In this document: positions 34,462-43,162 of the stretch, in pieces
Layout: the number at the start of each line of letters is the position of its first letter
Position numbering within the stretch: the stretch's first letter is position 1
Origin: Rhodoglobus sp.
GTDB lineage: Bacteria > Actinomycetota > Actinomycetes > Actinomycetales > Microbacteriaceae
Direction of reading: 5' to 3'
Length of the DNA: 64,000 nt
NCBI GenBank assembly: GCA_025464445.1
Contig: JAODLY010000009.1
Location: 31,873-95,872, forward strand
Notes under the pieces: model-generated
What the model was told of the DNA's origin: nothing
The model's database searches: none
The model's input: the letters and a program-made list of their open reading frames with translations, nothing else
Program-made: the position numbers and the translations under genes

Positions 34462-35294
34462 GCGCGCCCGCCACGGTGGCCGTCGTAGGTGGCGGGCGGA
34501 TGGGCTCGGGAATAGCGCAGGTGTTCCTCCAGGCCGGATCGCGAGTGCTGCTCGTCGAGTCGGATGCCGCGGCCGGGCAAGCTGCGATCGCTCGAGTCGA
34601 GGACGGCCTCAGGAAGGCCCTCGCGAAGGGAGCGCCGCCCGTTGACCTCGCCCGGCTCGAGTTGCTGCCCTCCACCGACGCGATCCCGGCCCTGGTCGAC
34701 GTCGTCGTGGAGGCCGTCCCCGAGCTCCCCGAGCTCAAGCGGGACATCCTGGGCGCAATCTCCCGGGCACTGCCGCCAGACTGCGTCATCGCCACGAACA
34801 CCAGCTCGATCTCGATCGACCTGCTCGCCGACTCCGTCGAGTCACCCGAGCGCTTCGTCGGAGCGCACTTCTTCAACCCGGTCCCGGTCTCCCGGCTCGT
34901 CGAGATCGTCAGGGGCGCGCGCACCACGGACGACACCGTCGCCCGCTGCGTCGAATGGATCGGATCGATCGGCAAGCAGTCGATAGTCGTGCGCGATTCA
35001 CCCGGGTTCGCTTCAAGTCGCCTGGGTGTTCTGCTCGGTCTCGAGGCGATAAGGATGCTCGAGGATGGCGTCGCCTCGGCGGAGGACATCGACCTCGCGA
35101 TGACCCTGGGCTACGGCCATGCGACGGGCCCGCTGCGCTCGACCGACCTCGTCGGGCTCGACGTGCGGCTCGCCATCGCGGAGTACCTGCAGGGAGAACT
35201 GGGAGACCGGTTCGCCCCGCCGGCCCTCCTGCGGCGCCTCGTGGACGAGGGTAGCCTCGGCCGCAAGACCGGCCAGGGCTTCTACAGCTGGTAG
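34458..35294 (+). CDS. 3-hydroxyacyl-CoA dehydrogenase
   Basis: 278 residues, GTG start overlapping the hydratase stop. N-terminal Rossmann fold (VVGGGRMGSGIAQVFLQAG), catalytic His in GAHFFNPVPVSRLVEIV, and NTSSISIDLLA near 115; the C-terminal helical dimer domain follows (GYGHATGPLRSTDLVGLD). This is the short, single-function form like PaaH/Hbd. It oxidises (3S)-hydroxyacyl-CoA with NAD+. It ends directly against the convergent SDR stop with no intergenic sequence. Confidence 0.93.
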   Translation: MSAPATVAVVGGGRMGSGIAQVFLQAGSRVLLVESDAAAGQAAIARVEDGLRKALAKGAPPVDLARLELLPSTDAIPALVDVVVEAVPELPELKRDILGAISRALPPDCVIATNTSSISIDLLADSVESPERFVGAHFFNPVPVSRLVEIVRGARTTDDTVARCVEWIGSIGKQSIVVRDSPGFASSRLGVLLGLEAIRMLEDGVASAEDIDLAMTLGYGHATGPLRSTDLVGLDVRLAIAEYLQGELGDRFAPPALLRRLVDEGSLGRKTGQGFYSW

Positions 35295-36092
35295 TCAGGA
35301 CCGCATCGCGTCGCCATAGGTGGGCATGTGGGCGGTGAGTCCGCCGTCGACGACCAGGAGGTGCCCGTTGACGAATCGCGCGTCATCGCCGGCGAGGAAG
35401 GCTACGGCGCTCGCAACGTCGTCGGGCACGCCGTCGAACGGGGCGGGCTGGTGCTCGCGCAGCGAGAGGCGCTGCTCCACGGTCATCCCGCGACCCTCCG
35501 GTCGTTCGACCTTGATCAGGCCAGGGATGACGGCGTTGCACCTGATGTTCTGCCTGCCGTACTGCACGGCGACGGCGCGCGTCAGCTGGTTGATCGCCGC
35601 CTTCCCCGCGCCGTAGGCGGAGAGGCCGAGATCCCCGAGAAGCCCTGAAGCCGACGAGGTGTTGATGATCGAGCCGCCGCCGCGGGCAAGCATCGCGGGG
35701 ATCGCGTGCTTGCACCCGAACATCTGGCCGCGCACATTCACGGCAAAGGTCTCGTCCCAGTGCTCCGCTGTGGCGTCGGCGACCGCGCCGTCGCCGCGCA
35801 CGAGCTGCATCGCGGCAGCGTTGTTGTGCAGGATGTCGAGCCCACCCCATCGGTCCACTGCCGCGGCGATCACCCCGGCCACCGCCGACTCGTCGACGAC
35901 GTCGCACTGCAGGGCGAAGGCCTGGCCGCCGCGCTCGATGATCTCCCGTGCACGGGACTGCGCGGCATCGAGGGCCAGGTCGGCGAGCAGCACACGGGCC
36001 CCCCGCTCGGCGAGCTTGGCCGCAGTGGCCGCGCCGATTCCCGTGGCCGACCCGATCACGACGGCGACCCTGCCCTCGAGCGGTTCGCGCAT
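35295..36092 (-). CDS. Short-chain dehydrogenase/reductase
   Basis: 265 residues from the ATG at 36092; a GTG one codon upstream is equally possible, and either overlaps the PrpD stop. SDR motifs: VIGSATGIGAATAAKL, HNNAAAMQ in place of the usual NNAG, and the catalytic Ser with YGAGKAAINQL. The altered NNAG-type motif is mild and probably tolerated. It is the distal gene of a two-gene operon with the second PrpD protein. Substrate unknown; likely a hydroxy intermediate of the cluster. Confidence 0.88.
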   Translation of the reverse strand: MREPLEGRVAVVIGSATGIGAATAAKLAERGARVLLADLALDAAQSRAREIIERGGQAFALQCDVVDESAVAGVIAAAVDRWGGLDILHNNAAAMQLVRGDGAVADATAEHWDETFAVNVRGQMFGCKHAIPAMLARGGGSIINTSSASGLLGDLGLSAYGAGKAAINQLTRAVAVQYGRQNIRCNAVIPGLIKVERPEGRGMTVEQRLSLREHQPAPFDGVPDDVASAVAFLAGDDARFVNGHLLVVDGGLTAHMPTYGDAMRS

Positions 36093-37432
36093 CACGACAG
36101 TGCGTCCCCGAGTGGTCCGCTGTCACCGGCCATCATCGCGCGGGCACCGGCCTCGAGGCCGTCGACGAGATTCTCGTCAAGCCCACCGGAGCGGTAGTTG
36201 CGCCTCAGGGTGTCGGTGACCCGCTGGACCGTATCGAGCGAGAACCCGGGATTGTCGTTGCCGTCCTCGACGCTGATCGTTTCGCCGCCGGCCAGGTGCA
36301 GGTCGATCTGGGTCGCATAGCCCTCGAGGGCGGCATCTGCTTCGACGAACACGATTCTCGTCACGTCGAGGAGGTCTGGCGCGCCAAGATCTGAGTACCC
36401 GCCCTGGTCGAGTGAGCCGCGCACGAGTTGGAGCGCAGCGGCATACGGCGCGCTCAGCAGCGCTGTCGTCTTGCTCTCGTACGGTCCCCTGCCGGCGACC
36501 CCCGGGTAGTGGGCCGCACCGGGGCTGAGCCGGATATCCACGCGCTCCAGGCGCTCGGTGGGGACGTCGAGCTGCGAGAGCTGGTAGACGAGCGACTGGT
36601 TGAATCCGCAGGTGAGGGCGCCCTTCAGGCGGGTGTGCTCGATCTCGTAGTGCGGGCCGGCCTTGGCGAAGTCGATGTCAGGCACGCGGCCGGAGAATGC
36701 CTCGAACACGCCGTCCACCCCCTCGAGCACGTGGGGTGAGCCCTGCACTCCGGCGGCCGCGAGCAGCGCCGAGGTCACCGCGTGCCGCGCCGCGAAGGCG
36801 GGTGCGAGGAACCAGTCGTCGGTGCCCTCGGCGAACGGCTGGTTGATTCCCGCGGCCCCCTGCGCCGCGATCGCTATCGCGTGGACCCGGGTTTCGGCAT
36901 CGAGGTCGAGGGTGATACAGGCCGCGAGCGTGGCGCCGAACACCGTATAGAGCGACGGGGCACGGAATCCGCGCTCAGTGGAGAGGATGGCCCCCGCGCG
37001 ACCCAGCCTGCCGATTAGCTCATGGCCGGCAACGACCGCGGCGGCGTACCTTCCCGGCGCCAAGGGTCGGCCGAGGGACTCGGCGACCGCGAACACCGCG
37101 GGAATGACGACGACACCAGGGTGACTCTGGCTTTCGGCGTGGGTGTCTTCCCTGAAGTCCGAATGGCTCGCGAGCGCGTTCGCGAACGCGGCGCCTGGCG
37201 CGCTCGCGACGCGCCCCCTTGAGATGACCGTGCTGCCACCGTGCTCGGCCGTCGTCACATAGTCGATGCCCGAGCGGGCGATCCCGTTGGCGAGACCGAG
37301 CCGGGCCACCCCCATGATCTGCATCGTGCTGCGCAGCACTGCATCGAGTGTCGAAGGCGGCAGGTCCTGCCCGTCGATGTCGAGCGCATCGACGAGGCGC
37401 CGCGCGGCTGAGGGTTCTGCAGGTGTCGTCAT
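36092..37432 (-). CDS. MmgE/PrpD-family protein (second copy)
   Basis: 446 residues, recognisably related to the product of 32357-33703 (LASHSDFREDTHAESQSHPG; RGFRAPSLYTVFGATLAA; GALTCGFNQSLVYQLSQ). Having two paralogues in one locus suggests two successive or two stereochemically different dehydration or hydration steps, or a heteromeric enzyme. Its promoter lies in the divergent AT-rich gap shared with the acyl-CoA dehydrogenase/carboxylase operon, so it should be co-induced. The biochemical step is not deducible from sequence. Confidence 0.88.
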   Translation of the reverse strand: MTTPAEPSAARRLVDALDIDGQDLPPSTLDAVLRSTMQIMGVARLGLANGIARSGIDYVTTAEHGGSTVISRGRVASAPGAAFANALASHSDFREDTHAESQSHPGVVVIPAVFAVAESLGRPLAPGRYAAAVVAGHELIGRLGRAGAILSTERGFRAPSLYTVFGATLAACITLDLDAETRVHAIAIAAQGAAGINQPFAEGTDDWFLAPAFAARHAVTSALLAAAGVQGSPHVLEGVDGVFEAFSGRVPDIDFAKAGPHYEIEHTRLKGALTCGFNQSLVYQLSQLDVPTERLERVDIRLSPGAAHYPGVAGRGPYESKTTALLSAPYAAALQLVRGSLDQGGYSDLGAPDLLDVTRIVFVEADAALEGYATQIDLHLAGGETISVEDGNDNPGFSLDTVQRVTDTLRRNYRSGGLDENLVDGLEAGARAMMAGDSGPLGDALS

Positions 37433-37520
37433 TGACTCTCCATCGTGAGATTGTTCACAGTCATCCTAACTCTGAGTTCGGCTTCAAGACCAAGAAATCT
37501 ATGGGGTAACGGCGCATAAC

Positions 37521-37557
37521 TTGACAGTCTGAACCATTACGATTTAGCTTTGAAATA
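37521..37557 (+). promoter_or_regulatory. Promoter and TTGAAATA motif of the dehydrogenase/carboxylase operon
   Basis: TTGACA (37521-37526) is followed after 17 bp by TTAGCT (37544-37549), a sigma-70-type promoter. TTGAAATA lies at 37550-37557, overlapping the expected start of transcription, a good place for a repressor. The same octamer is seen at 48313-48320 and, on the minus strand, at 59493-59500. Confidence 0.6.
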
Positions 37558-37595
37558 TTATTTTGACTATGACGTCGACATGGAAGGCCTGGCTG

Positions 37596-38747
37596 ATGCG
37601 CCTGCAGCTCACCCCAGCACAGCGGGCGTTCCAGCAGGATCTCCGGGCATTCTACGAACGTGAGGTGCAGCCGGGCTGGCGCACCAGGTACAAGACTTTC
37701 GAGGAACTCGGGGCCTACCTTCTCGACTGGGAGAAGGTGCTCTACAGGGGCAACTGGTCGGTGCCGACCTGGCCCGCCGAGTTCGACGGTCGCGGCGCCG
37801 ACGCCATCGAGCGGGCGATCTTCACAGAGGAGACAGCCCGTTTCGACGCGCCCGAAGGCCTAAACCGCCTCGGCAAGCGGCTCGTGGCACCCGTGTTGAT
37901 GCGGCACGGCACGGACGCGCAACGTTCGCACCTGGCACGCATCCGGTCGGGTGAAGAGGTGTGGTGCCAGGGCTTCTCCGAGCCCAACGCCGGATCCGAC
38001 CTCGTGAACATCCGGACGGCTGCGGTGCGGGACGGGTCGGATTGGGTGATCAACGGCCGGAAGATCTGGACGAGTTTCGCCCAGTTCGCCGACTGGGTGA
38101 TGCTCCTCGTGCGCACCGGGGCCGCCGACTCCCGCGCGGAGGGCATCTCGATAATCCTCGTTTCGCTCGACACTCCCGGCATCGAGATCAGCCCGATCCA
38201 GACGATCGCCGGCCGCTCCGAATTCAACGAGGTGTCGTTCGACGACGTGCGGGTACCGCTGGAGAATCTCGTCGGCGCCGAGAACGGTGGCTGGCCGATC
38301 GTGCGCTCCGTGCTGCAGGACGAGCGCGGGGCCGAGTTCTGCCTCGCCCGCTACACCGACATCCGACGCATCTTCGAGGATGTGACCTCATACGCCAAGA
38401 CCGATGCCGACCGCAGTTACCCCGGTCGCATCGGCGCCGACTACGCGCGCATCTACACGATCCAGCTACTGGCTTCCGATCTGCTCGACCGGGGACAGCG
38501 GGATGCCACGCCCGAAGGCCTCGAGTCGATGCTCAAGCTCTACACCACGGAGACGTGGCGGTCGCTCGGCGACGACCAGGTCCACTACTGGGCGCACGAC
38601 CTCTTCGAGCGCGGAGGCAAGGAGGGGCTCGAGGACTACTACGAGTCGCGCCACTACACGATCTCCGCGGGTACCTCCGAGATCCAGCGCAACCTCATCG
38701 CCGGCCGGCTGCTCCAGCTGCCCAGCAGCAGGCGGAGCGCGCCATGA
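37596..38747 (+). CDS. Acyl-CoA dehydrogenase, FadE26/28-type subunit
   Basis: 383 residues from the ATG at 37596, 8 nt after GGAAGG; an ATG at 37569 or TTG at 37563 would add an unlikely extension. FAD-binding motifs WCQGFSEPNAGSDLVNIRT and KIWTSFAQFADW are intact, and the C-terminus has HYTISAGTSEIQRNLIAGR. The YEGT-type glutamate is replaced by Ala here, usual for the subunit type found in steroid-side-chain heterotetramers. It overlaps the next, shorter dehydrogenase by 4 nt, and the two probably form an alpha2beta2 enzyme. Confidence 0.9.
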   Translation: MRLQLTPAQRAFQQDLRAFYEREVQPGWRTRYKTFEELGAYLLDWEKVLYRGNWSVPTWPAEFDGRGADAIERAIFTEETARFDAPEGLNRLGKRLVAPVLMRHGTDAQRSHLARIRSGEEVWCQGFSEPNAGSDLVNIRTAAVRDGSDWVINGRKIWTSFAQFADWVMLLVRTGAADSRAEGISIILVSLDTPGIEISPIQTIAGRSEFNEVSFDDVRVPLENLVGAENGGWPIVRSVLQDERGAEFCLARYTDIRRIFEDVTSYAKTDADRSYPGRIGADYARIYTIQLLASDLLDRGQRDATPEGLESMLKLYTTETWRSLGDDQVHYWAHDLFERGGKEGLEDYYESRHYTISAGTSEIQRNLIAGRLLQLPSSRRSAP

Positions 38748-39841
38748 GATTCGACGACCTGCTCGACGACTGGCTCGAGACCGACGACCGCGAACTGCTC
38801 GACCACTTCGGCGAGCTCATCACCGAGATCGTCGGCGCGCGGCTCGCCCCGGATGCCGAACCCGGGTTCGACGACATGGCAAAGCGTCTTGCGCGCATCC
38901 GCGAGCAGGGCTGGCTGGATTTCGCCGTCGAAAAGGACACCACGGATACGGTGTACTTCGAGGCGCTCAAGCGACTGCACCGGCGCACTACCCCGCTTGC
39001 CGTGCCGCTGCTCGAGGTGTGGAGCGCGCTCCGCGTCCTGTCCCGCCTCGGCGGGAGCGACCTGCTCGAACGCACCCTCGCCGGCGAATGCGTGACTGTG
39101 CTCGCGATCGACGACCTGCTTCGGCCCGGCGATGGCAGCGGCACCGGCTGGATCCCGTTCGGCGACGGGGCTACGGTGCTGCTCGCGGTGGCCGCTGGGG
39201 ATGGAGTCGACCTGCTGCAGGTAGAGCCGGGTTCAGCCGCGGTGCCGGTCTCGCATCCCGACCCCACACTGCCCGCCTTCACTCTCAGCCCCGCCTCGAC
39301 GACGACTGTCGGACACCTCGACCGCGCCGGCTGGGAAGGCGCGCGCGCAGAGGTGCTCGTGGCGCAGGCCGCCGCCCTGGCCGGCCAGGCGCAGGCGCTC
39401 AACACCGACACGGTCGCATACATCACCAACCGGGTTCAGTTCGGGGTGCCCGTCGGGTCGTTCCAGGCGCTCCAGCACCGTGCCGCAGACATCGCTACCG
39501 AGGTCTACGCCGCCCAGCAGGTCAGCATCCACGCTGCCGAGGCGCTCGGAGCACACACGGCGCCGCTCGCGCTCGGCCTTCTCGCGAAGGCGTTCGTTGC
39601 GAAGGCGGCGATGAAGACGGCGAGCGAGGCGATCCAGCTGCACGGCGGCATGGGCTTCACCTGGGAGGGTGGCACCCACTTCGGACTGAAGCGCAGCGCA
39701 TATCTGGCGATGAGCGGCCTGTCGATCGCGGAATGCGAGGAAGGCCTTGGGCGGTGGGCGATCGATGCGCCCGAACTGCTCTGGGCGGGCGGGCTTGATG
39801 ACCGCGGGAAACGGGAAACTATGGAAGACGGCACGGCATGA
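38744..39841 (+). CDS. Acyl-CoA dehydrogenase-like partner subunit
   Basis: 365 residues. The N-terminal half is divergent and lacks the usual FAD-binding TEPxAGSD motif; the C-terminal helical domain is well conserved (AIQLHGGMGFTWEGGTHFGL). This matches the smaller, FadE27/29-like subunit of heterotetrameric acyl-CoA dehydrogenases known from cholesterol side-chain degradation. The start overlaps the preceding dehydrogenase stop. A similar pair is encoded by 47094-48194 and 50823-51998. Confidence 0.88.
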   Translation: MRFDDLLDDWLETDDRELLDHFGELITEIVGARLAPDAEPGFDDMAKRLARIREQGWLDFAVEKDTTDTVYFEALKRLHRRTTPLAVPLLEVWSALRVLSRLGGSDLLERTLAGECVTVLAIDDLLRPGDGSGTGWIPFGDGATVLLAVAAGDGVDLLQVEPGSAAVPVSHPDPTLPAFTLSPASTTTVGHLDRAGWEGARAEVLVAQAAALAGQAQALNTDTVAYITNRVQFGVPVGSFQALQHRAADIATEVYAAQQVSIHAAEALGAHTAPLALGLLAKAFVAKAAMKTASEAIQLHGGMGFTWEGGTHFGLKRSAYLAMSGLSIAECEEGLGRWAIDAPELLWAGGLDDRGKRETMEDGTA

Positions 39842-40329
39842 GCGACACCAACAACTCGCCGGCGAGGTTCGACATCGCGGACATCACGACGATGATCGAC
39901 ATCCTCCGCGACTCCGGATGGCGCGAGGCGCGACTGAAATGGGGCGACTTCGAACTGCACCTGTCCGACGGCGCGCTGGCCGCGTCCGCACAGCAGGTTC
40001 CCGCCGCGGAGAACCGCACCGCGGCCATCGCGAGTCCCGCAGCCTCCGCTCCGCCGTCCGCCGTCGCGCCCGCAGCACCGGCGGCCAACGAACTCGTTGT
40101 GAAGGCGGCATCCCTCGGGGTCTTCTGGCGGTCGCCACAACCCGGCGCACCCGCCTTCGTCGAGGTGGGGGACGAGGTCGCCGCTGACACCCCGCTGGCC
40201 ATCATCGAGGTCATGAAGATGATGACGAGGGTTGAGGCCGGTGCCAAGGGTCGGATCTCGGCAATCCACGTCGACAACGCCGCCGTCGTCGAATTCGACC
40301 AGCCCCTCATGACGATCACGCTCGGTTGA
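39838..40329 (+). CDS. Biotin carboxyl carrier protein (AccB-like)
   Basis: 163 residues: a folded N-terminal segment, an Ala/Pro-rich linker (about 49-84) and a C-terminal biotinyl domain with Lys127 in EVMKMM as the biotin attachment site. The SLGVFWRSPQPGAPAFVEVG stretch, with its thumb, is characteristic of acetyl-CoA carboxylase AccB, not of pyruvate carboxylase carriers. It carries CO2 from the biotin carboxylase to the transferase encoded next. ATGA overlap ties it to the dehydrogenase pair, so carboxylation belongs to the same pathway. Confidence 0.92.
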   Translation: MSDTNNSPARFDIADITTMIDILRDSGWREARLKWGDFELHLSDGALAASAQQVPAAENRTAAIASPAASAPPSAVAPAAPAANELVVKAASLGVFWRSPQPGAPAFVEVGDEVAADTPLAIIEVMKMMTRVEAGAKGRISAIHVDNAAVVEFDQPLMTITLG

Positions 40330-40333
40330 TGCA

Positions 40334-41704
40334 ATGGGTTCGATCAAGCGGGTGCTCGTCGCGAACCGCGGCGAGATCGCCGTGCGCATCATCCGGGCAG
40401 CATTCGACGAGGGAATCGAGACGGTCGTGGCAACGTCAACCGCCGACCGCGAATCCCTCGCCGCCAGGCTCGCTGACCACGCCGTGACGATCGGACCGGC
40501 CTCCTCGTCGGCGAGCTACCTTTCGGTGCCAGCGGTAATCAACGCCGCGGTCGCGATGGGGTGCGACGCGATTCATCCGGGCTACGGATTCCTAAGCGAG
40601 CGGCCGGAACTGGCGATCGCCTGTGAGGAGAACGGCATCATATTCGTCGGCCCGTCGGTCGACAGCCTGCGCAGGGGCGGGGACAAGACGGCATCCCGTG
40701 ACCTCGCGGAGTCACTCGGCATCCCGGTATCCCAGGCCGTCGCGCCCGGCGACGACGTCGTGTTGCAGGTCGCCGCGCTGGGCTATCCAGTGCTCGTGAA
40801 GGCGGCCGCCGGCGGCGGCGGGCGCGGGATGAAGCTCGTCCGCGATGAGTCTGAGCTGCTTGCCGCAATCGAGAACGGCACCCGCGAAGCGCTCGAGGCC
40901 TTCGGCGACGGGCGTGTCTTCATCGAAAAGTTCATCGAACGTGGCCGGCACATCGAGGTGCAGATCCTGGGGGACGGCGAGGGCGAGGTCATCCACCTCG
41001 GCGAGCGCGACTGCTCAGTTCAGCGCCGCTACCAGAAGGTCGTCGAGGAGGCTCCGGCCATCGGTCTCGATGACGAATTGCGAGGGCAGCTCCACGCTTC
41101 GGCTGTGGCACTCGGCCGCGAACTGAAATACCGCGGAGCTGGGACGGTCGAGTTCCTCGTCGATTCGGTGCGCGGTGGATTCCACTTCCTGGAGATCAAC
41201 ACCAGGGTGCAGGTCGAACATCCTGTGACGGAGATGATCACCGGTGTCGACATCGTCAGGCAACAACTGCGCATCGCGGGCGGCGACGGCCTCGGCATCA
41301 CCCAGGAGCAGGTCACGATGACCGGACATGCGATCGAATGCAGGATCACCTCAGAAGATCCGTCGCGCGACTTCATGCCCACGCCCGGCCTCGTTGCCGA
41401 CTGGTTCCCGCCCCAAGGCACCGAGGTGCGAGTCGACACCCACGTCTACCCGGGCTATGTGGTGCCGCCGTTCTACGACTCCCTGCTCGCGAAACTCATC
41501 TGCGGCGGTGCGACGCGCGACGAGGCGCTGCGCACCACGGAGCGCGCGCTGCGGCACTTCACCGTCTCGGGCATCAGCACGAACCGCGACCTGCTCATCG
41601 ACCTCGTCGGGCATCCCGAATTCCTCGACGGCGCGGTCTCGACCCGCTGGCTCGAGAACACGTTCATGGCTACATGGAAGCCGGAAGGAGCCAGTGTTGG
41701 CTGA
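40334..41704 (+). CDS. Biotin carboxylase (AccC-like)
   Basis: 456 residues, the standard length of a free-standing biotin carboxylase subunit. ATP-grasp motifs are complete: glycine-rich KAAAGGGGRGMKLV, ERDCSVQRRYQKVVEEAPA, and LEINTRVQVEHPVTEMITG with the metal-binding and catalytic residues. It carboxylates the biotin of the carrier protein using bicarbonate and ATP. It starts 4 nt after the carrier gene and overlaps the carboxyltransferase start. There is no AccD/PccB-type beta subunit in the window, so the transferase partner must be the HMGL-fold protein downstream. Confidence 0.95.
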   Translation: MGSIKRVLVANRGEIAVRIIRAAFDEGIETVVATSTADRESLAARLADHAVTIGPASSSASYLSVPAVINAAVAMGCDAIHPGYGFLSERPELAIACEENGIIFVGPSVDSLRRGGDKTASRDLAESLGIPVSQAVAPGDDVVLQVAALGYPVLVKAAAGGGGRGMKLVRDESELLAAIENGTREALEAFGDGRVFIEKFIERGRHIEVQILGDGEGEVIHLGERDCSVQRRYQKVVEEAPAIGLDDELRGQLHASAVALGRELKYRGAGTVEFLVDSVRGGFHFLEINTRVQVEHPVTEMITGVDIVRQQLRIAGGDGLGITQEQVTMTGHAIECRITSEDPSRDFMPTPGLVADWFPPQGTEVRVDTHVYPGYVVPPFYDSLLAKLICGGATRDEALRTTERALRHFTVSGISTNRDLLIDLVGHPEFLDGAVSTRWLENTFMATWKPEGASVG

Positions 41705-43151
41705 GATCCAGTTCTACGACCAGACCCTCAGGGACGGCCAGCAGAGCCTGTGGGGCATGAAGATGCAGGCGAAGCACATCCTGCCCATCGCCGAGGCCAC
41801 CGACGAGGCGGGATTCTCCTGCGTCGAACTGACCGGCACGACGATCCACACGGTTCTCGTGAGGGAATTCAAGGAAGATCCGTACGAAGGTCTCGACCTG
41901 GTTACCAAACGGATGCCCCACAGCATGCTGCGCGGCGGCATGCGCCCCGACACCGCCGGTTTCGTGCTGCAGCCGTACTCCGTCATCGACCTCTCGGTCA
42001 GCGTCATGATGGCGCACGGGATCAACAGCTTCTGGATCTTCGACTGCCTCTTCAATATGGACAAGATGGAGCGGCTGGGCAACGTCATCGGCGACTGGGG
42101 CGCCGAAGTCGTGCCGACCCTCTCCTTCGCGATCAGCGACGTGCACACCGACGAGTACTTCGCCGACAAGGCCAGGCAGTTCGCGAAGTGGAAACACGTC
42201 GACGCGATAATGCTCGCCGATGAGGCGGGTGTCCTCACTCCGGAGCGCGCTGCCACGCTCCTCCCCGCGCTCATCGAAGCCTGTGGGGAGGTGCCCATCG
42301 AACTGCACTGCCACAACACCACCGGGCTCGCCCCGCTCGTCTACCTCAAGGGGATCGAGCTCGGGATCACGCGCATCCACACCTCGTCGCGCCCGCTCGC
42401 GAACGGGCCTTCGCTGCCGTCGACCGAAGCGATGCTCGAGAACGTCACCACGCTCGGACACACCACGACCCTCAACGAGGGCGCGCTGCGCAAGATGGCG
42501 GAGCACGTCGAATTCGTGGCGAAGCGCGAGGGATACGCGATCGGCGTGCCCTACGAGTACAGGGTCAAGACCTATCAACGGCAGATGCCGGGCGGCATGC
42601 AGGGCACGCTTCGCAGCCAGCTCGCGGTGCACGGCAGGCTCGACATGTTCGAGGCTGTGCTCGATGAGGTGTCGCGGGTGCGTGCGGAGTTCGGCTACCC
42701 GGTCATGGCGACACCCTTCTCGCAATTCATCGGCACGCAGTCCGTGCTGAACATCACGACGGGCGAGCGCTACGGGATCGTGTCTGATGAGGTCGTGCTC
42801 TACGCACTCGGCAGGTTCGGCAACCCGCCGGCGCCGATGGACCAGAACGCGAAGGACAAGATCCTCTCGAGCAAGCGTGCCAAGGAGCTCACCAACTGGG
42901 AACTCCCCCAGCCCTCGCTCGAGGAGCTGCGACAGCAGCACGGTATCCACCTTTCCGACGACGAGCTCCTGCTGCGCATCCTCGTGCCGGGCCCGGCCGT
43001 CGACGCCATGATCGCCGCAGGTCCAGTGCAGCAGTTCTACCCGAGCCCCGGCGAGCATCCCCTCATCGCCACGCTACGAGAGGCCGCCGCCTCCCCCGCT
43101 TCAGCCGTGCGGGTTAGGAACGGCGATCTCGACATCGTCCTCAATCGTTAG
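41697..43151 (+). CDS. HMGL-fold biotin-dependent carboxyltransferase, transcarboxylase 5S/PycB-like, altered active site
   Basis: 484 residues from a TTG at 41697, 6 nt after GAAGGAG. The TIM-barrel carboxyltransferase of pyruvate carboxylase, oxaloacetate decarboxylase and transcarboxylase 5S is recognisable along its length: FYDQTLRDGQQSL with metal ligand Asp8, IELHCHNTTG with His204 and His206, and PGGMQGTLRSQL. No biotinyl domain is attached. The lysine that is carbamylated and binds metal in the family (KDMAG) is Ala174 here (LADEAGVL), and the AHQS motif reads GQQS. I therefore doubt a pyruvate substrate. With BKACE downstream, a ketone or acyl compound giving a beta-keto acid is proposed. 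Confidence 0.85.
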   Translation: MAEIQFYDQTLRDGQQSLWGMKMQAKHILPIAEATDEAGFSCVELTGTTIHTVLVREFKEDPYEGLDLVTKRMPHSMLRGGMRPDTAGFVLQPYSVIDLSVSVMMAHGINSFWIFDCLFNMDKMERLGNVIGDWGAEVVPTLSFAISDVHTDEYFADKARQFAKWKHVDAIMLADEAGVLTPERAATLLPALIEACGEVPIELHCHNTTGLAPLVYLKGIELGITRIHTSSRPLANGPSLPSTEAMLENVTTLGHTTTLNEGALRKMAEHVEFVAKREGYAIGVPYEYRVKTYQRQMPGGMQGTLRSQLAVHGRLDMFEAVLDEVSRVRAEFGYPVMATPFSQFIGTQSVLNITTGERYGIVSDEVVLYALGRFGNPPAPMDQNAKDKILSSKRAKELTNWELPQPSLEELRQQHGIHLSDDELLLRILVPGPAVDAMIAAGPVQQFYPSPGEHPLIATLREAAASPASAVRVRNGDLDIVLNR

Positions 43152-43162
43152 GAAGGTCCACC

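Noticed and set aside
40334..43151. Ordinary two-subunit pyruvate carboxylase
   Set aside because: The carrier is separate and AccB-like, the transferase lacks the carbamylated lysine and a biotinyl domain, and the genes are embedded between acyl-CoA dehydrogenases and BKACE. Not strictly excluded, but less likely.
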